Shown here piece after piece: positions 1 to 8,847 of a stretch of 64,000 nt of DNA. A program made the translations under genes and the position numbers. The notes under the pieces were generated by a model. It did no database searches and was not told the origin of the DNA. It saw only the letters and a program-made list of their open reading frames with translations. This DNA is from Chryseobacterium jejuense (GTDB lineage Bacteria; Bacteroidota; Bacteroidia; Flavobacteriales; Weeksellaceae), in the NCBI RefSeq assembly GCF_900100075.1, contig NZ_FNEG01000002.1, forward strand, positions 248,001 through 312,000, written 5' to 3'. Each line of letters begins with the position of its first letter. Positions within the stretch are counted from its first letter, which is position 1.

Positions 1-156
1 GTTCAACAGATCTGTACCATTAGTTCTTAGTTCCCTTCTAACATTGATATCTCCATTTACATCTAATTTATTAACAGGATTCGGAGTGTTAATACCGACC
101 TGAGCTTCAATAAGCCCGATAATCAATAAAAATTGAACAAAAAATATTTTTTTCAT
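1..156 (-). CDS. Secreted surface protein, N-terminal fragment (paralogue of the next two genes)
   Basis: Only the first 52 codons lie in the window; the gene runs off the left edge. The start is the ATG whose complement is at 154-156. The product begins with a signal peptide (MKKIFFVQFLLIIGLIEAQ) followed by VGINTPNPVNKLDVNG, the same mature N-terminus as the two genes upstream. In Flavobacteria this segment opens many secreted, tail-fibre-like or adhesin-like surface proteins; the function is unknown. It is the third gene of a leftward tandem array, 8 bp after its neighbour, so it is probably cotranscribed with it. Confidence 0.8.
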   Translation of the reverse strand, partial: MKKIFFVQFLLIIGLIEAQVGINTPNPVNKLDVNGDINVRRELRTNGTDLLN

Positions 157-164
157 AGTTGGTT

Positions 165-986
165 TTACTTTATAATCGTGTTAAACACTTGTGGAACTTC
201 ATATACATCTACTTTCAAAGACGATTGAGCAATAAAGCTATTAAGATTGGTACTTGTATTTGTCCCTATAGCCAGCTTTCTGTTAGGAGCATCTCCATAC
301 GATGTAAGTCTTGAGCATCCTACACTCACGGTATGCTCTCCTTTAGAAAGGTTTGTTACCATTCCAATTTGATTATGGGTAATAAAAGTAAACTGAGCAC
401 TACTCGCCTTAAGGTTATTCTGTCTCAAACTGATCAGTTTATCATCTACAAAAATACCACAGGCATAATCTATTGAGGTATCAGGGGTTCCATTAGACGA
501 AAAATTGGCCTGCACTACAGTTTCAAACTGAAAATATGCTTTACTCTCAGTACTAAAAACCTGGATTTTCTGTGACAAACCATTAATTTTTTTAAATGCA
601 GTAAGGTTAGAAAAATCAGCTCCCTTTGTAAAAGCTGCCGCTTTACCAGTACTTGTTACTGGAGGTTGTTCATTATTCGTAAAATCAACCCCAACTTTGT
701 CTGAAAAGGAGTTATTAAAGATCAAATAAAATTTATTCGGTTCATATTCCGGAATGCGAAGGGTTTTCCAGATAGGAGCATATCCCTCACCTTGAGAAAC
801 CAGCAACTGGTCATTATTTCCCTGAGAAAGGCTGTTATCTGTAGCATCAAGTACAGCAATTTTATCTCTAAGGTTCAAATCTCCGTTTACATCCAGTTTG
901 GCTTTTGGAGTATCAGTATTAATACCCACCTGAGCAGAAAGCATCAATCCCGAGGCAAGAAATAAAGTCGATAATATATTTTTCAT
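165..986 (-). CDS. Secreted surface protein with N-terminal VGINT..LDVNG module
   Basis: A 273-residue protein with a signal peptide ending near SAQ (residues 1-19) and then the VGINTDTPKAKLDVNG motif. A second shared motif, LLVSQGEGYAPIWKTL, lies around residues 62-77, and the rest is predicted beta-rich with a conserved Cys in YACGIFVDDKLISLR. It has exactly the same length as the next gene upstream and aligns with it along its whole length, so the two are tandem duplicates. No T9SS C-terminal domain is visible. The role is unknown; a cell-surface or extracellular structural protein is the best guess. Gaps of 8 bp on both sides indicate an operon. Confidence 0.85.
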   Translation of the reverse strand: MKNILSTLFLASGLMLSAQVGINTDTPKAKLDVNGDLNLRDKIAVLDATDNSLSQGNNDQLLVSQGEGYAPIWKTLRIPEYEPNKFYLIFNNSFSDKVGVDFTNNEQPPVTSTGKAAAFTKGADFSNLTAFKKINGLSQKIQVFSTESKAYFQFETVVQANFSSNGTPDTSIDYACGIFVDDKLISLRQNNLKASSAQFTFITHNQIGMVTNLSKGEHTVSVGCSRLTSYGDAPNRKLAIGTNTSTNLNSFIAQSSLKVDVYEVPQVFNTIIK

Positions 987-994
987 CAGTTCTT

Positions 995-1816
995 TTAATT
1001 GGATTTATAAGTTACATACTCAATCACATCGATCTTCATGTTAGACTCTAATGTAAATGCATTGGATGCTCCATTAGAACTTTGAACGTCACGACCTATA
1101 GCAAACTGAGAATTCACATTTGAAGTACTGATCTTTCTGCATGCAATTTCAAGATTCTGTACTCCAACCGGAACATTAAGTTCTGTATAATTAAGAGTAA
1201 AAATATAATCCTGTATCCCTGCTTTCCCGTTATTATTAGTGGAAGCAACTCTATCAGGACGCACTGCTACCAGCCTATCATTTCTAAAAACACCGCATGC
1301 AAAGCGGATGTTTTCTGAAGTAGTAGATTGCGGAGCTTTCATTTCAATTCCAGTCTGAAATTGATAAGTAAGTCTGTTTTTACCATTTTTTATGATAAAG
1401 GTATTTTTAAGGCCATCAATTTTCACCCATTTACCTTTCGAAGTGTCATCAATAGCATCTCCAACACTATTCCTAGCAACACCGTCTCCCTGGACACTGT
1501 TGGAAAGGGCTGTAATTCCTACTTGGTCTGATGATAAATATGAATTGATCAGTTTATACTGACCTTCTTCCATAAAAGTAAGAGTTAATGATTTCCAAAC
1601 AGGAGCTTTACCTTCTCCCTGAGAAACTAAAACCTGTCCGTTTAGTCCTGCATTTCCTACCTGAGAGGAAGTTCCACCTACTCTAAGTTCTTTTCTTAAA
1701 GTGGTTTTACCGTTTACATCGAGCGTCGATTTTGGCTTAGTGGTTCCTATTCCCACCTGTGCGTTAGCATAGAGAGATAGCAATCCAACTACACAACTAA
1801 ATATAATTTTTTTCAT
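995..1816 (-). CDS. Secreted surface protein, first gene of the tandem array
   Basis: 273 residues. The signal peptide (MKKIIFSCVVGLLSLYANAQ) is followed by VGIGTTKPKSTLDVNG, by QVLVSQGEGKAPVWKSL and by a beta-rich C-terminal part with FACGVFRNDRLVAVRPD, which corresponds to a similar segment in the downstream copy. This is the promoter-proximal gene of the leftward array: a TACCTTTG -7 element lies at 1835-1828, 11 bp before the ATG. No enzymatic motif is seen. Calling it an adhesin is inference from the export signal and the family's usual company. Confidence 0.85.
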   Translation of the reverse strand: MKKIIFSCVVGLLSLYANAQVGIGTTKPKSTLDVNGKTTLRKELRVGGTSSQVGNAGLNGQVLVSQGEGKAPVWKSLTLTFMEEGQYKLINSYLSSDQVGITALSNSVQGDGVARNSVGDAIDDTSKGKWVKIDGLKNTFIIKNGKNRLTYQFQTGIEMKAPQSTTSENIRFACGVFRNDRLVAVRPDRVASTNNNGKAGIQDYIFTLNYTELNVPVGVQNLEIACRKISTSNVNSQFAIGRDVQSSNGASNAFTLESNMKIDVIEYVTYKSN

Positions 1817-1827
1817 AATAAGGACTG

Positions 1828-1835
1828 CAAAGGTA
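1828..1835 (-). promoter_or_regulatory. -7 element (TACCTTTG) of the surface-protein array
   Basis: Read on the minus strand the bases are TACCTTTG, an exact match to the Bacteroidota TAnnTTTG -7 element. It is 11 bp upstream of the ATG at 1816. No clear -33 TTG is visible at 17-23 bp. Confidence 0.5.
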
Positions 1836-2104
1836 CAAATTACGAATCGAAAAAATTCCAGTTATAACACTTAAACCTATAGAAATAAACACATTACACG
1901 ATAGAATTTTTTATATAAAAAAGTAGAATTATTTCTACATCCATCCCTTAAAAAATTTAAAATAAAATTGTATAGTACTTTAAAGCGCCTCTACTCCGAG
2001 GTTTATCTAATGGTATTTTCTCATTAAAAAGTGACTTTAGCTCCATTAAAAGGGCGTTAATTCTCCTGAGCAGGAGTATTCCGGTCAAAAAACATGACAA
2101 CAAT

Positions 2105-2144
2105 CACAAAAAAACCATATAAAAATTCATCCTTTTTATATGGT
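2105..2144 (-). terminator. Rho-independent terminator of mfd
   Basis: A perfect 12-bp stem (ACCATATAAAAA at 2114-2125 with its complement at 2133-2144) has a 7-nt loop and, on the minus strand, a run of Ts. It lies 45 bp after the mfd stop. Confidence 0.8.
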
Positions 2145-2189
2145 TTAGTAGTGTTTATAGAAAATTTGGTAATTTTTGAGTGCTATTTT

Positions 2190-5100
2190 TTAATTATGTT
2201 CAATGATAGCTTTTAGTAAGATGTTAACCTCATCTACATTTTTCACCCTTTCTTTTCTCATCATCAACTGATTCCCTTCCTTACCGGATTTCTCTTTAAG
2301 CTGAGCCTCAGTAGGATTTCTGGTTAAATAATTAATGATATGTCGGAATCTGTCTGTCTGATAGAATTTATCCTGAGGATTGCCCGGAAAATAACCTAAG
2401 AACACTCCATTTTTCATTACAATCTTCTCAAAACCTATATCGGCAGCCAGCCATTTTAAAGAAACACTTTTCAATAAATTCACGGCTTCTTTTGGTAATG
2501 CTCCGAATCTATCTATCAACTCCAGCTCAAACTGATGAAGATCTTTTTCGTTATTAATTTCTGCTAATTTTTGATACAATAGTAATCTTTCTTCTGTATT
2601 AGAAATATAGAAGTCCGGCAACATCAGTTCCAGATCGGTATCAATATTCACATCTTTTACAGATTTGAAAAGCTTCTGCCTATCTTCTTCATTGTCAAAT
2701 AGTTTTTCAAAATCAGCATCATCTTTTAATTCTTCAAGAGCCTCCTGCATTAGTTTCTGATAAGTTTCAAACCCCATCTCATTAATGAAACCACTCTGCT
2801 CTGCTCCCAATAAATCTCCAGCACCACGAATTTCAAGATCTTTCATCGCAATCTGGAAACCGCTTCCCAGATCAGAAAACTGTTCAATAGCCTCTAGACG
2901 TTTTCTGGCATCAGCAGTCATCATATCATAAGGCGGAGTAATCAGATAACAGAAAGCCTTCCTGTTACTTCGTCCTACCCTTCCCCTCATTTGATGAAGA
3001 TCTGCCATTCCAAATCTTTGAGCATCGTTGATAAAAATCGTATTGGCATTTGGAACATCCACTCCACTTTCAACAATAGTGGTAGAAACAAGTACATCAT
3101 ACTTGCCTTCCATAAAATCCAGAACATTCTTCTCTAATTGCTTACCCTCCATCTGTCCATGCCCGGTAATTACCCTTGCATCAGGAACCAGACGTTGAAT
3201 AAGCCCTGCAATATCTTTAAGGTTTTCAATTCTGTTATTGATAAAATACACCTGCCCATCTCTCTGAATTTCGTAAGAAATAGCATCACGAAGTAACTCT
3301 TCATTGAATCCCACCAATTGTGTATCTACCGGTTGTCTGTTGGGTGGTGGCGTTTTAATTACTGATAAATCTCTTGCCGCCATCAGTGAAAACTGTAACG
3401 TCCTTGGAATTGGAGTTGCAGTTAATGTAAGCGTATCTACATTACTTTTCAAGGTCTTCAGCTTATCTTTTACAGAAACACCGAATTTGTGTTCTTCATC
3501 AATAATCAATAATCCAAGATCTTTAAATTTAACTGAGCTGCTTGCTAGCTGATGAGTTCCGATAATGATATCTACTTTTCCATTTTTCAGAGCATCAAGG
3601 GTTTCAGACTTCTGCTTGGCCGTTCTGAATCTGTTAACATAGGCAACGTTTACCGGGAAATCTTTAAGCCTTTCCTTGAAACTTCTGTAATGCTGAAATG
3701 CAAGAATGGTAGTAGGAACCAATACAGCGACCTGTTTACCATCCGTAGCAGCTTTAAATGCAGCACGAATTGCCACCTCGGTTTTACCAAATCCTACATC
3801 CCCGCAAACCAAACGATCCATTACCGTATCCGCTTCCATATCTTTTTTAACATCTACAGTAGCTTTTTCCTGATCCGGAGTATCTTCATAAATAAAGCTT
3901 GCTTCCAGTTCATTCTGCAGGTAAGAATCTGGTGTGTAAGCAAATCCTTTTGCCGTTTTTCTTTGAGCATATAATTGAATAAGGTCAAATGCAATCTGCT
4001 TTACCTTAGCTTTTGTTTTTTGTTTTAACGACTTCCAGGTTGGTGAGCCTAGTTTGCTTAACACAATCTCTCTTCCATCTGGACCGTTGTATTTTGAGAT
4101 TTTATGCAATGAATGAATACTCACATATAACAAATCTCCATTTTTATAAGTCAGTTTAAAACATTCCTGAATTTTTCCGTCATTATTTACCTTCACCAAT
4201 CCCATAAATTTTCCGATTCCATGATCGATATGGGCAATATAGTCTCCAATCTTCAAGCTCATCAGGTCTTTCAGCGTAAGCTGCTCTGATTTCGCAAAGG
4301 TATTTTTAGCTTTATACCTCTGATAACGGTCAAAGATCTGATGATCCGTATATACCAATAGTTTATGTCCATTGTCTACAAACCCTTCATGCAATTCAGA
4401 TTTAAAACTTTTAAAAGGAAGTTCATGCTCAAGTTCTTCAAAAATAGACTCCAGTCTTTCTTTCTGTTTTTCCGTTGAAAATGAAATCCAGGTATCAAAT
4501 CCATCATTCTGTTTTTCTTCCATGTCTTCAATCAAAAGCTCAAAGTTTTTATGGAAGGAAGGTTGCGGAAGCTGCTCCATTTTAATTTCAGCAATTTCCT
4601 TTACTCCTTCAATAGCAGCATTTCCAAAGTCAACTGTTTTGAATTTTTTATAATCGAATAAAAACTCCTGATCAGAAATAAAAAGTTCCTGTGGAGCTCT
4701 ATGAGCAATGTCTTTACTTAATGTTTCAAACTTTTCAAGAGACTTTTCATAGAATGTTTTAATCTTCTGCATTCCAACCACTCCATTTTTAGAAATCACA
4801 TAACTTTCCTTAGGCAGCAGCTGAAGCAATGAAACCCTGCTTCCTGTCACAGAAAAATTCATATTGGATACCAACTGAAAATCTTTCACTTTATCTACCG
4901 AAAGCTGAGTTTCTATATCAAACGTTTTAATACTTTCCACCTCATTCCCAAAGAACGTAATCCTGTAGGGCTTTTCATAGGAATAAGAAAATACATCTAC
5001 AATTCCTCCTCTTACAGAAAACTCTCCGGGTTCTGAAACAAAATCTGTCTGCTGAAAATGATAATGATTAAGCAGTTCATCTACAAAATCAAAATCAAGC

Positions 5101-5558
5101 TGATCTCCTACCTTTATATGATGTGAAATAGCTTTAAAGTCTTCTTTCTTCAAAACCTTTTCTGATAAAGCTCCGGCATAGGCAACAATTACTTTTGGAG
5201 ATCTCCCGGAATTGATTTTATTCAGCACCTCAGTTCTTAAGACAAGATTGGCATTCTGTGTCTTTTCTACCTGATAGGGCTCAAGGTGAGTAGCTGGAAA
5301 ATAAAGTACTTTTTCTTTCCCAAGCAAGTCTTCCATTTCTGTATTGGCGTACAATGCATCTTCCTTATCATCTACCACATAAAGAATATTTTTTTTCTGA
5401 ACCAAAAAAAGCTCAGCAACAAAAACAGAAACTGAAGACCCTGCACTTCCCCTCACGGCAATATGCTGACTATTTTCTAACTGGGTGAAAATTTCTTTTC
5501 CGAATTCTTTTTGCATCAGATCCGGAAGGAACTTTTCGTTGATGGATTTTAACTGCAT
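2190..5558 (-). CDS. mfd: Transcription-repair coupling factor Mfd
   Basis: A large ATP-dependent DNA translocase that removes stalled RNA polymerase at lesions and recruits UvrA for nucleotide excision repair in the cytosol. Counting residues from the upstream ATG at 5582, the protein has an N-terminal UvrB-like module, a CarD-like RNA-polymerase interaction domain (GDYIAHIDHGIGKF, near residue 447), a translocase with Walker A GDVGFGKTE (near 594-601) and DEEH box (near 695), the motif TATPIPRTL, and helicase motif QMRGRVGRS. The TRCF C-terminal domain follows. I place the start at MQLKSINEKF (5558, 1122 residues) because this looks like the conserved N-terminus; an in-frame ATG at 5582 would add eight residues. 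It is monocistronic, with its own promoter and terminator. Confidence 0.95.
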   Translation of the reverse strand: MQLKSINEKFLPDLMQKEFGKEIFTQLENSQHIAVRGSAGSSVSVFVAELFLVQKKNILYVVDDKEDALYANTEMEDLLGKEKVLYFPATHLEPYQVEKTQNANLVLRTEVLNKINSGRSPKVIVAYAGALSEKVLKKEDFKAISHHIKVGDQLDFDFVDELLNHYHFQQTDFVSEPGEFSVRGGIVDVFSYSYEKPYRITFFGNEVESIKTFDIETQLSVDKVKDFQLVSNMNFSVTGSRVSLLQLLPKESYVISKNGVVGMQKIKTFYEKSLEKFETLSKDIAHRAPQELFISDQEFLFDYKKFKTVDFGNAAIEGVKEIAEIKMEQLPQPSFHKNFELLIEDMEEKQNDGFDTWISFSTEKQKERLESIFEELEHELPFKSFKSELHEGFVDNGHKLLVYTDHQIFDRYQRYKAKNTFAKSEQLTLKDLMSLKIGDYIAHIDHGIGKFMGLVKVNNDGKIQECFKLTYKNGDLLYVSIHSLHKISKYNGPDGREIVLSKLGSPTWKSLKQKTKAKVKQIAFDLIQLYAQRKTAKGFAYTPDSYLQNELEASFIYEDTPDQEKATVDVKKDMEADTVMDRLVCGDVGFGKTEVAIRAAFKAATDGKQVAVLVPTTILAFQHYRSFKERLKDFPVNVAYVNRFRTAKQKSETLDALKNGKVDIIIGTHQLASSSVKFKDLGLLIIDEEHKFGVSVKDKLKTLKSNVDTLTLTATPIPRTLQFSLMAARDLSVIKTPPPNRQPVDTQLVGFNEELLRDAISYEIQRDGQVYFINNRIENLKDIAGLIQRLVPDARVITGHGQMEGKQLEKNVLDFMEGKYDVLVSTTIVESGVDVPNANTIFINDAQRFGMADLHQMRGRVGRSNRKAFCYLITPPYDMMTADARKRLEAIEQFSDLGSGFQIAMKDLEIRGAGDLLGAEQSGFINEMGFETYQKLMQEALEELKDDADFEKLFDNEEDRQKLFKSVKDVNIDTDLELMLPDFYISNTEERLLLYQKLAEINNEKDLHQFELELIDRFGALPKEAVNLLKSVSLKWLAADIGFEKIVMKNGVFLGYFPGNPQDKFYQTDRFRHIINYLTRNPTEAQLKEKSGKEGNQLMMRKERVKNVDEVNILLKAIIEHN

Positions 5559-5587
5559 AAATAGTAATGGTATAAACGACAAACGCG

Positions 5588-5630
5588 ATTTCGGGAGTTT
5601 TCCGAAACCGTTTAATACTATACAAAGGTA
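5588..5630 (-). promoter_or_regulatory. mfd promoter and 5' leader hairpin
   Basis: A TACCTTTG -7 element lies on the minus strand at 5630-5623. Just downstream, in the predicted leader, TTTCGG (5589-5594) and CCGAAA (5602-5607) can form a 6-bp hairpin. No clear -33 element is seen. Confidence 0.45.
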
Positions 5631-5807
5631 AGCATATTTTTTTCTTTGAGCTGAAACCTTGCTGACTTTTGGATTTAAAATGAATCACTTAGCCTTTTAA
5701 ATCATAATTTTTATTAATTTATTTAATTACGTGTTAAAAAAAATCAAATATTTTCTCATGGCATAGTGTTTGGGATTTTAAATAAACCAAACATTAAAAG
5801 TAGTATT

Positions 5808-6203
5808 ATGAAAAAAGCAATGAAAATTTTAGGAGTTTTGATGCTGTTAGTTTTTACAGCATTTTCTTTTTCGTCGTGCAGCAAGGATGATGATCCTGCA
5901 GACAACGACTTCTTTGCAGGAACCTACAAAGGAAGTGTATCTTATAAAGATGGAGGTTCTACCAACATCAGTACTGATGCCGGAAGTGTATTTGTAACGA
6001 AGATTGCCAGTGGTACCAAGTACAATTTTACCTTCTCCAACAGCATTCCGAGTCTAAACGGAATAGAATTCAATAAACAAGGTGATAACACCTTAGTAAT
6101 GGTAGGATCTACCGCAACATCTTATATCAGAATTGATAATAATACATTGAAAATTTTATACATCCAGGATGGCAAAACATGGACAGCTAACTGTACACGT
6201 TAA
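5808..6203 (+). CDS. Small surface-type lipoprotein of unknown function
   Basis: 131 residues from the ATG at 5808; an ATG 42 bp upstream is in frame but would put residues before an otherwise typical lipoprotein signal peptide. The signal is MKKAMKILGVLMLLVFTAFSFSSC with lipobox Cys24, followed by SKDDDPADND. An acidic stretch directly after the lipidated Cys resembles the lipoprotein export signal that sends Bacteroidota lipoproteins to the cell surface. The mature part (about 105 residues) is probably a small beta-sandwich; no catalytic motif is visible. A terminator follows, so it is a single-gene unit. Confidence 0.8.
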   Translation: MKKAMKILGVLMLLVFTAFSFSSCSKDDDPADNDFFAGTYKGSVSYKDGGSTNISTDAGSVFVTKIASGTKYNFTFSNSIPSLNGIEFNKQGDNTLVMVGSTATSYIRIDNNTLKILYIQDGKTWTANCTR

Positions 6204-6221
6204 ACCACCTTTTATTTATGC

Positions 6222-6258
6222 AAAAGCCTGCTCCCTTAACCGGAAACAGGCTTTTTTT
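6222..6258 (+). terminator. Rho-independent terminator
   Basis: The stem AAAAGCCTG (6222-6230) pairs with CAGGCTTTT (6247-6255) and is followed by a T run. It lies 19 bp after the lipoprotein gene. Confidence 0.75.
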
Positions 6259-6382
6259 ATTCTTCATAAAACCGCTTTAATTTTTTTTTAAGCTGTAATA
6301 AACTTTAGTTAAGTTTAAAAAACCAAAATTTTTAGCCTGCTTTTTGTATATCTTTATTCAACAAAAAATAAACAGTATTCCT

Positions 6383-6685
6383 ATGAAAAAATTATTATCA
6401 GCAATGTCATTAGTTTTAGGACTAGGTCTTGCTACTGCTCAGCAGACTGCTCCCGCTACTCATCCAGCTCCTGCCCCTGTAAAGACTGCAGCCACTAAAC
6501 CAGCAGAAGTAAAAGCTGCAAAACCAATGGTTGCAAAAACAGCAAAACCCGCAGAAGCAAAACCATCTCAGCCTGCCCCTGCTGCTAAAATGAAAAAAGA
6601 CGGCACTCCGGATAAGAGATATAAAGACAACAAACATCTGAAAAAAGATGGTACTCCGGACAAAAGGTATAAAGCCAACAAATAA
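6383..6685 (+). CDS. Secreted basic Ala/Pro/Lys-rich protein with KKDGTPDKRYK repeats
   Basis: 100 residues from the ATG at 6383, which begins a clear signal peptide (MKKLLSAMSLVLGLGLATAQ); the longer frame from 6344 adds 13 residues in front of it and is unlikely. The mature protein is low-complexity, rich in Ala, Pro and Lys, and ends in two copies of KKDGTPDKRYK separated by DNKHL. Repeats of this kind recur in small secreted flavobacterial proteins of unknown role. The strong positive charge of the mature part would suit binding to nucleic acid, LPS or peptidoglycan, but this is speculation. Confidence 0.75.
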   Translation: MKKLLSAMSLVLGLGLATAQQTAPATHPAPAPVKTAATKPAEVKAAKPMVAKTAKPAEAKPSQPAPAAKMKKDGTPDKRYKDNKHLKKDGTPDKRYKANK

Positions 6686-6731
6686 GCATAACATCAACAT
6701 ATAGTTGTTATTTTCATAATCAAATTTCGAG

Positions 6732-6766
6732 AAAAGCCGATGGGATTTATTTCATCGGTTTTTTTT
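6732..6766 (+). terminator. Rho-independent terminator
   Basis: CCGATG (6737-6742) pairs with CATCGG (6753-6758), extended by A-T pairs, and is followed by eight Ts. Confidence 0.75.
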
Positions 6767-6811
6767 ATGCCATCCTTTCTAAAAATGGTTCCACAATTCT
6801 ATACTTATTTA

Positions 6812-6819
6812 TAAATTTG
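6812..6819 (+). promoter_or_regulatory. -7 element four bases before the GH3-family ATG
   Basis: TAAATTTG matches TAnnTTTG exactly and is separated from the ATG at 6824 by only AACC. Transcription should start at or next to the A of the ATG, giving a leaderless mRNA. Confidence 0.55.
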
Positions 6820-6823
6820 AACC

Positions 6824-8323
6824 ATGTTAAACTTCTTCAAGAAAAACGCAGCGCTTATCTGGGCAAAAAAACATGTTCAAAAGGCGGAGGAATTCAAAAA
6901 AAATGCAGAAAAAAATCAAGAGGACCTATTGATTTCCCTTGTCACCACAGCTCAAAAAACACTTTTCGGGCGGGAACATGATTTTGAAAACATTCGTTCT
7001 GTAAAAGAGTTTCAGGACAGAGTTCCTGTGACCGACTATGAAGATTTAAAGCCCTACATTGAAAGAGTAAAAAGAGGACAGGGAAATATTCTTTGGACAG
7101 ATACTCCTGAATATTTTGCGAAAACTTCAGGAACAACATCAGGATCAAAATATATTCCCATATCTAAGGAAGGGATGCCGTATCAGATTGCAGGAGCTCA
7201 AAGCGCCTTATTCCATTATATCAGTAAAAAGAACAATGCGGATTTTGTTAACGGAAAAATGATTTTTCTGCAGGGAAGCCCGGAACTGGAGGAAGTTTTC
7301 GGAATTAAAACCGGAAGATTATCCGGCATTGTAGCACACCATATTCCTAATTATCTTCAAAAAAACAGATTACCAAGCTGGGAAACCAATATCATGGAAG
7401 ACTGGGAGGCTAAAGTAGACAAGATTGTTGAAGAAACAGAGCATCAGAACATGACCCTGATTTCAGGAATACCACCATGGCTCATCATGTATTTTGAAAA
7501 ACTTACTGAAAAACATGGAAAAAAAATAAAACAACTCTTCCCTAACCTCCAGCTTCTTGTTACAGGTGGAGTAAATTACGAACCTTACCGTGATAAAATG
7601 GAAGATTTATTGGGTGGAAAAGTAGATATCATTCAAACCTTTCCTGCATCTGAAGGATTCTTTGCTTTTCAGGATGATTATACGAAAGAAGGTCTTTTAC
7701 TGCTAACCAACCATGGCATTTTCTATGAATTTATTCCATTGGAAGAATACGGAAAACCTAATGCCAGAAGATTAACTCTAAAAGAAATTGAGCTTAACAA
7801 AGATTACGCTCTGATTTTAACTACCAATTCAGGGTTATGGGCCTACTCCATTGGTGATGTCGTAAGATTTATTGACAAAAATCCTTACAGGGTTCTGGTA
7901 AGTGGAAGAACTAAACATTTCACATCTGCTTTCGGAGAACATGTAATTGCTTTTGAAGTAGAGGAAGCTTTGAAAGCAACTCTTGAGAAATATCCTGCAC
8001 AGATTACTGAATTCCATCTGGCTCCGCAGGTTAACCCGAGCGAAGGGCTTCCTTATCATGAATGGCTGATTGAATTTGAAAAGGATCCTGAAAATATGGA
8101 AGTATTCAAGAATGAGCTGGATCAACAGCTTAGAAACAGAAATACTTATTATGATGATCTGATTTCCGGAAATATTCTTCAAAAGCTTCATATTACAAAA
8201 CTGAAGAAAAATGCCTTCCATGAATATGCAAAGTCTCAGGGAAAACTAGGTGGGCAAAATAAGACTCCAAGATTGGCTAATGACAGAAATATCGCAGATA
8301 TATTAGAAATTTATAAATTTTAG
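6824..8323 (+). CDS. GH3 auxin-responsive-promoter-family acyl-adenylate enzyme
   Basis: 499 residues, the usual length for bacterial GH3-family proteins. Plant members adenylate a carboxylic acid (jasmonate, auxin) and transfer it to an amino acid; the bacterial substrate is not known. The ATP-binding signature KTSGTTSGSKYIP lies at residues 100-112, and downstream segments QTFPASEGFFAFQDD and YSIGDVVRF are typical of the family. It is cytosolic, with no signal peptide. The gene stands alone between a terminator and the next promoter, so context gives no clue to the substrate. The start follows a -7 element by four bases, which suggests a leaderless transcript. Confidence 0.85.
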   Translation: MLNFFKKNAALIWAKKHVQKAEEFKKNAEKNQEDLLISLVTTAQKTLFGREHDFENIRSVKEFQDRVPVTDYEDLKPYIERVKRGQGNILWTDTPEYFAKTSGTTSGSKYIPISKEGMPYQIAGAQSALFHYISKKNNADFVNGKMIFLQGSPELEEVFGIKTGRLSGIVAHHIPNYLQKNRLPSWETNIMEDWEAKVDKIVEETEHQNMTLISGIPPWLIMYFEKLTEKHGKKIKQLFPNLQLLVTGGVNYEPYRDKMEDLLGGKVDIIQTFPASEGFFAFQDDYTKEGLLLLTNHGIFYEFIPLEEYGKPNARRLTLKEIELNKDYALILTTNSGLWAYSIGDVVRFIDKNPYRVLVSGRTKHFTSAFGEHVIAFEVEEALKATLEKYPAQITEFHLAPQVNPSEGLPYHEWLIEFEKDPENMEVFKNELDQQLRNRNTYYDDLISGNILQKLHITKLKKNAFHEYAKSQGKLGGQNKTPRLANDRNIADILEIYKF

Positions 8324-8366
8324 AGATATTTTTTCAATTCCAAAAACGTATATTCGAAAAAAATTA

Positions 8367-8374
8367 TAAATTTG
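8367..8374 (+). promoter_or_regulatory. -7 element of the small lipoprotein gene
   Basis: TAAATTTG, an exact TAnnTTTG match, lies 18 bp before the ATG at 8393. Confidence 0.45.
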
Positions 8375-8392
8375 AAAAACTAAACGAAAATA

Positions 8393-8755
8393 ATGAAAGC
8401 ATCTGTACTGTTGAAATCGTCTTTATTAACGTCTTTATTTGTTATTACGTCTTGCGCTACTACAAAATACAGCGAGGATATTTCAAAAAACAACTATTCC
8501 AATCTGGAAGCCGGAAAGGTTTACAAAGTTACCATGAGAGACGGATCTCCGAAACAAAAAATATTATTCAGAAATATTGTTGGAGATAATCTTGTAGGTA
8601 CGGCTGGAAAAAAAGACAGTACAGAAGTAATTATTCCTAAGTCTAATGTAGCAGCGGTAAAAGACAGAAGAAAAGCAAGAATTGCAGCAGGCGCTACGAT
8701 TATTGGGGCGGCTGGAGTTGCTGCTATCGTAATCAGTTCTTCAAGAGCAGACTAA
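8393..8755 (+). CDS. Small lipoprotein of unknown function
   Basis: 120 residues. The signal peptide ends in LFVITSC, with lipobox Cys21, followed by ATTKYSED. The mature domain (about residues 40-90, with KVYKVTMRDGSPKQKILFRN) may be a small beta-barrel. A glycine- and alanine-rich hydrophobic stretch near the C-terminus (ARIAAGATIIGAAGVAAIVI) resembles a transmembrane or glycine-zipper segment and is unusual for a lipid-anchored protein. A terminator follows directly. Confidence 0.7.
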   Translation: MKASVLLKSSLLTSLFVITSCATTKYSEDISKNNYSNLEAGKVYKVTMRDGSPKQKILFRNIVGDNLVGTAGKKDSTEVIIPKSNVAAVKDRRKARIAAGATIIGAAGVAAIVISSSRAD

Positions 8756-8810
8756 AATAGATTTTATCTTTTGACATATATTTAATATATCTGTTAAAAA
8801 ACAATATACA

Positions 8811-8843
8811 GATAGCCCTAAATAAATTTTTAGGGCTATTTTT
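8811..8843 (+). terminator. Rho-independent terminator abutting the MFS gene
   Basis: The stem ATAGCCCTAAA pairs with TTTAGGGCTAT across a short AT loop and is followed by TTTTTG. The T run ends five bases before the ATG of the next gene, so the MFS gene probably depends on readthrough or on a promoter within this segment. Confidence 0.7.
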
Positions 8844-8847
8844 GTTC

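Larger units (their letters stand above)
1817..2189. other. Intergenic region between mfd and the surface-protein array
   Basis: 373 bp between two leftward transcription units. It holds the promoter of the array (1828-1835) and the mfd terminator (2105-2144). A short CTCCTgagcAGGAG hairpin lies at about 2054-2067. Only reading frames under 20 codons are present, and I see no RNA gene. Confidence 0.6.
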
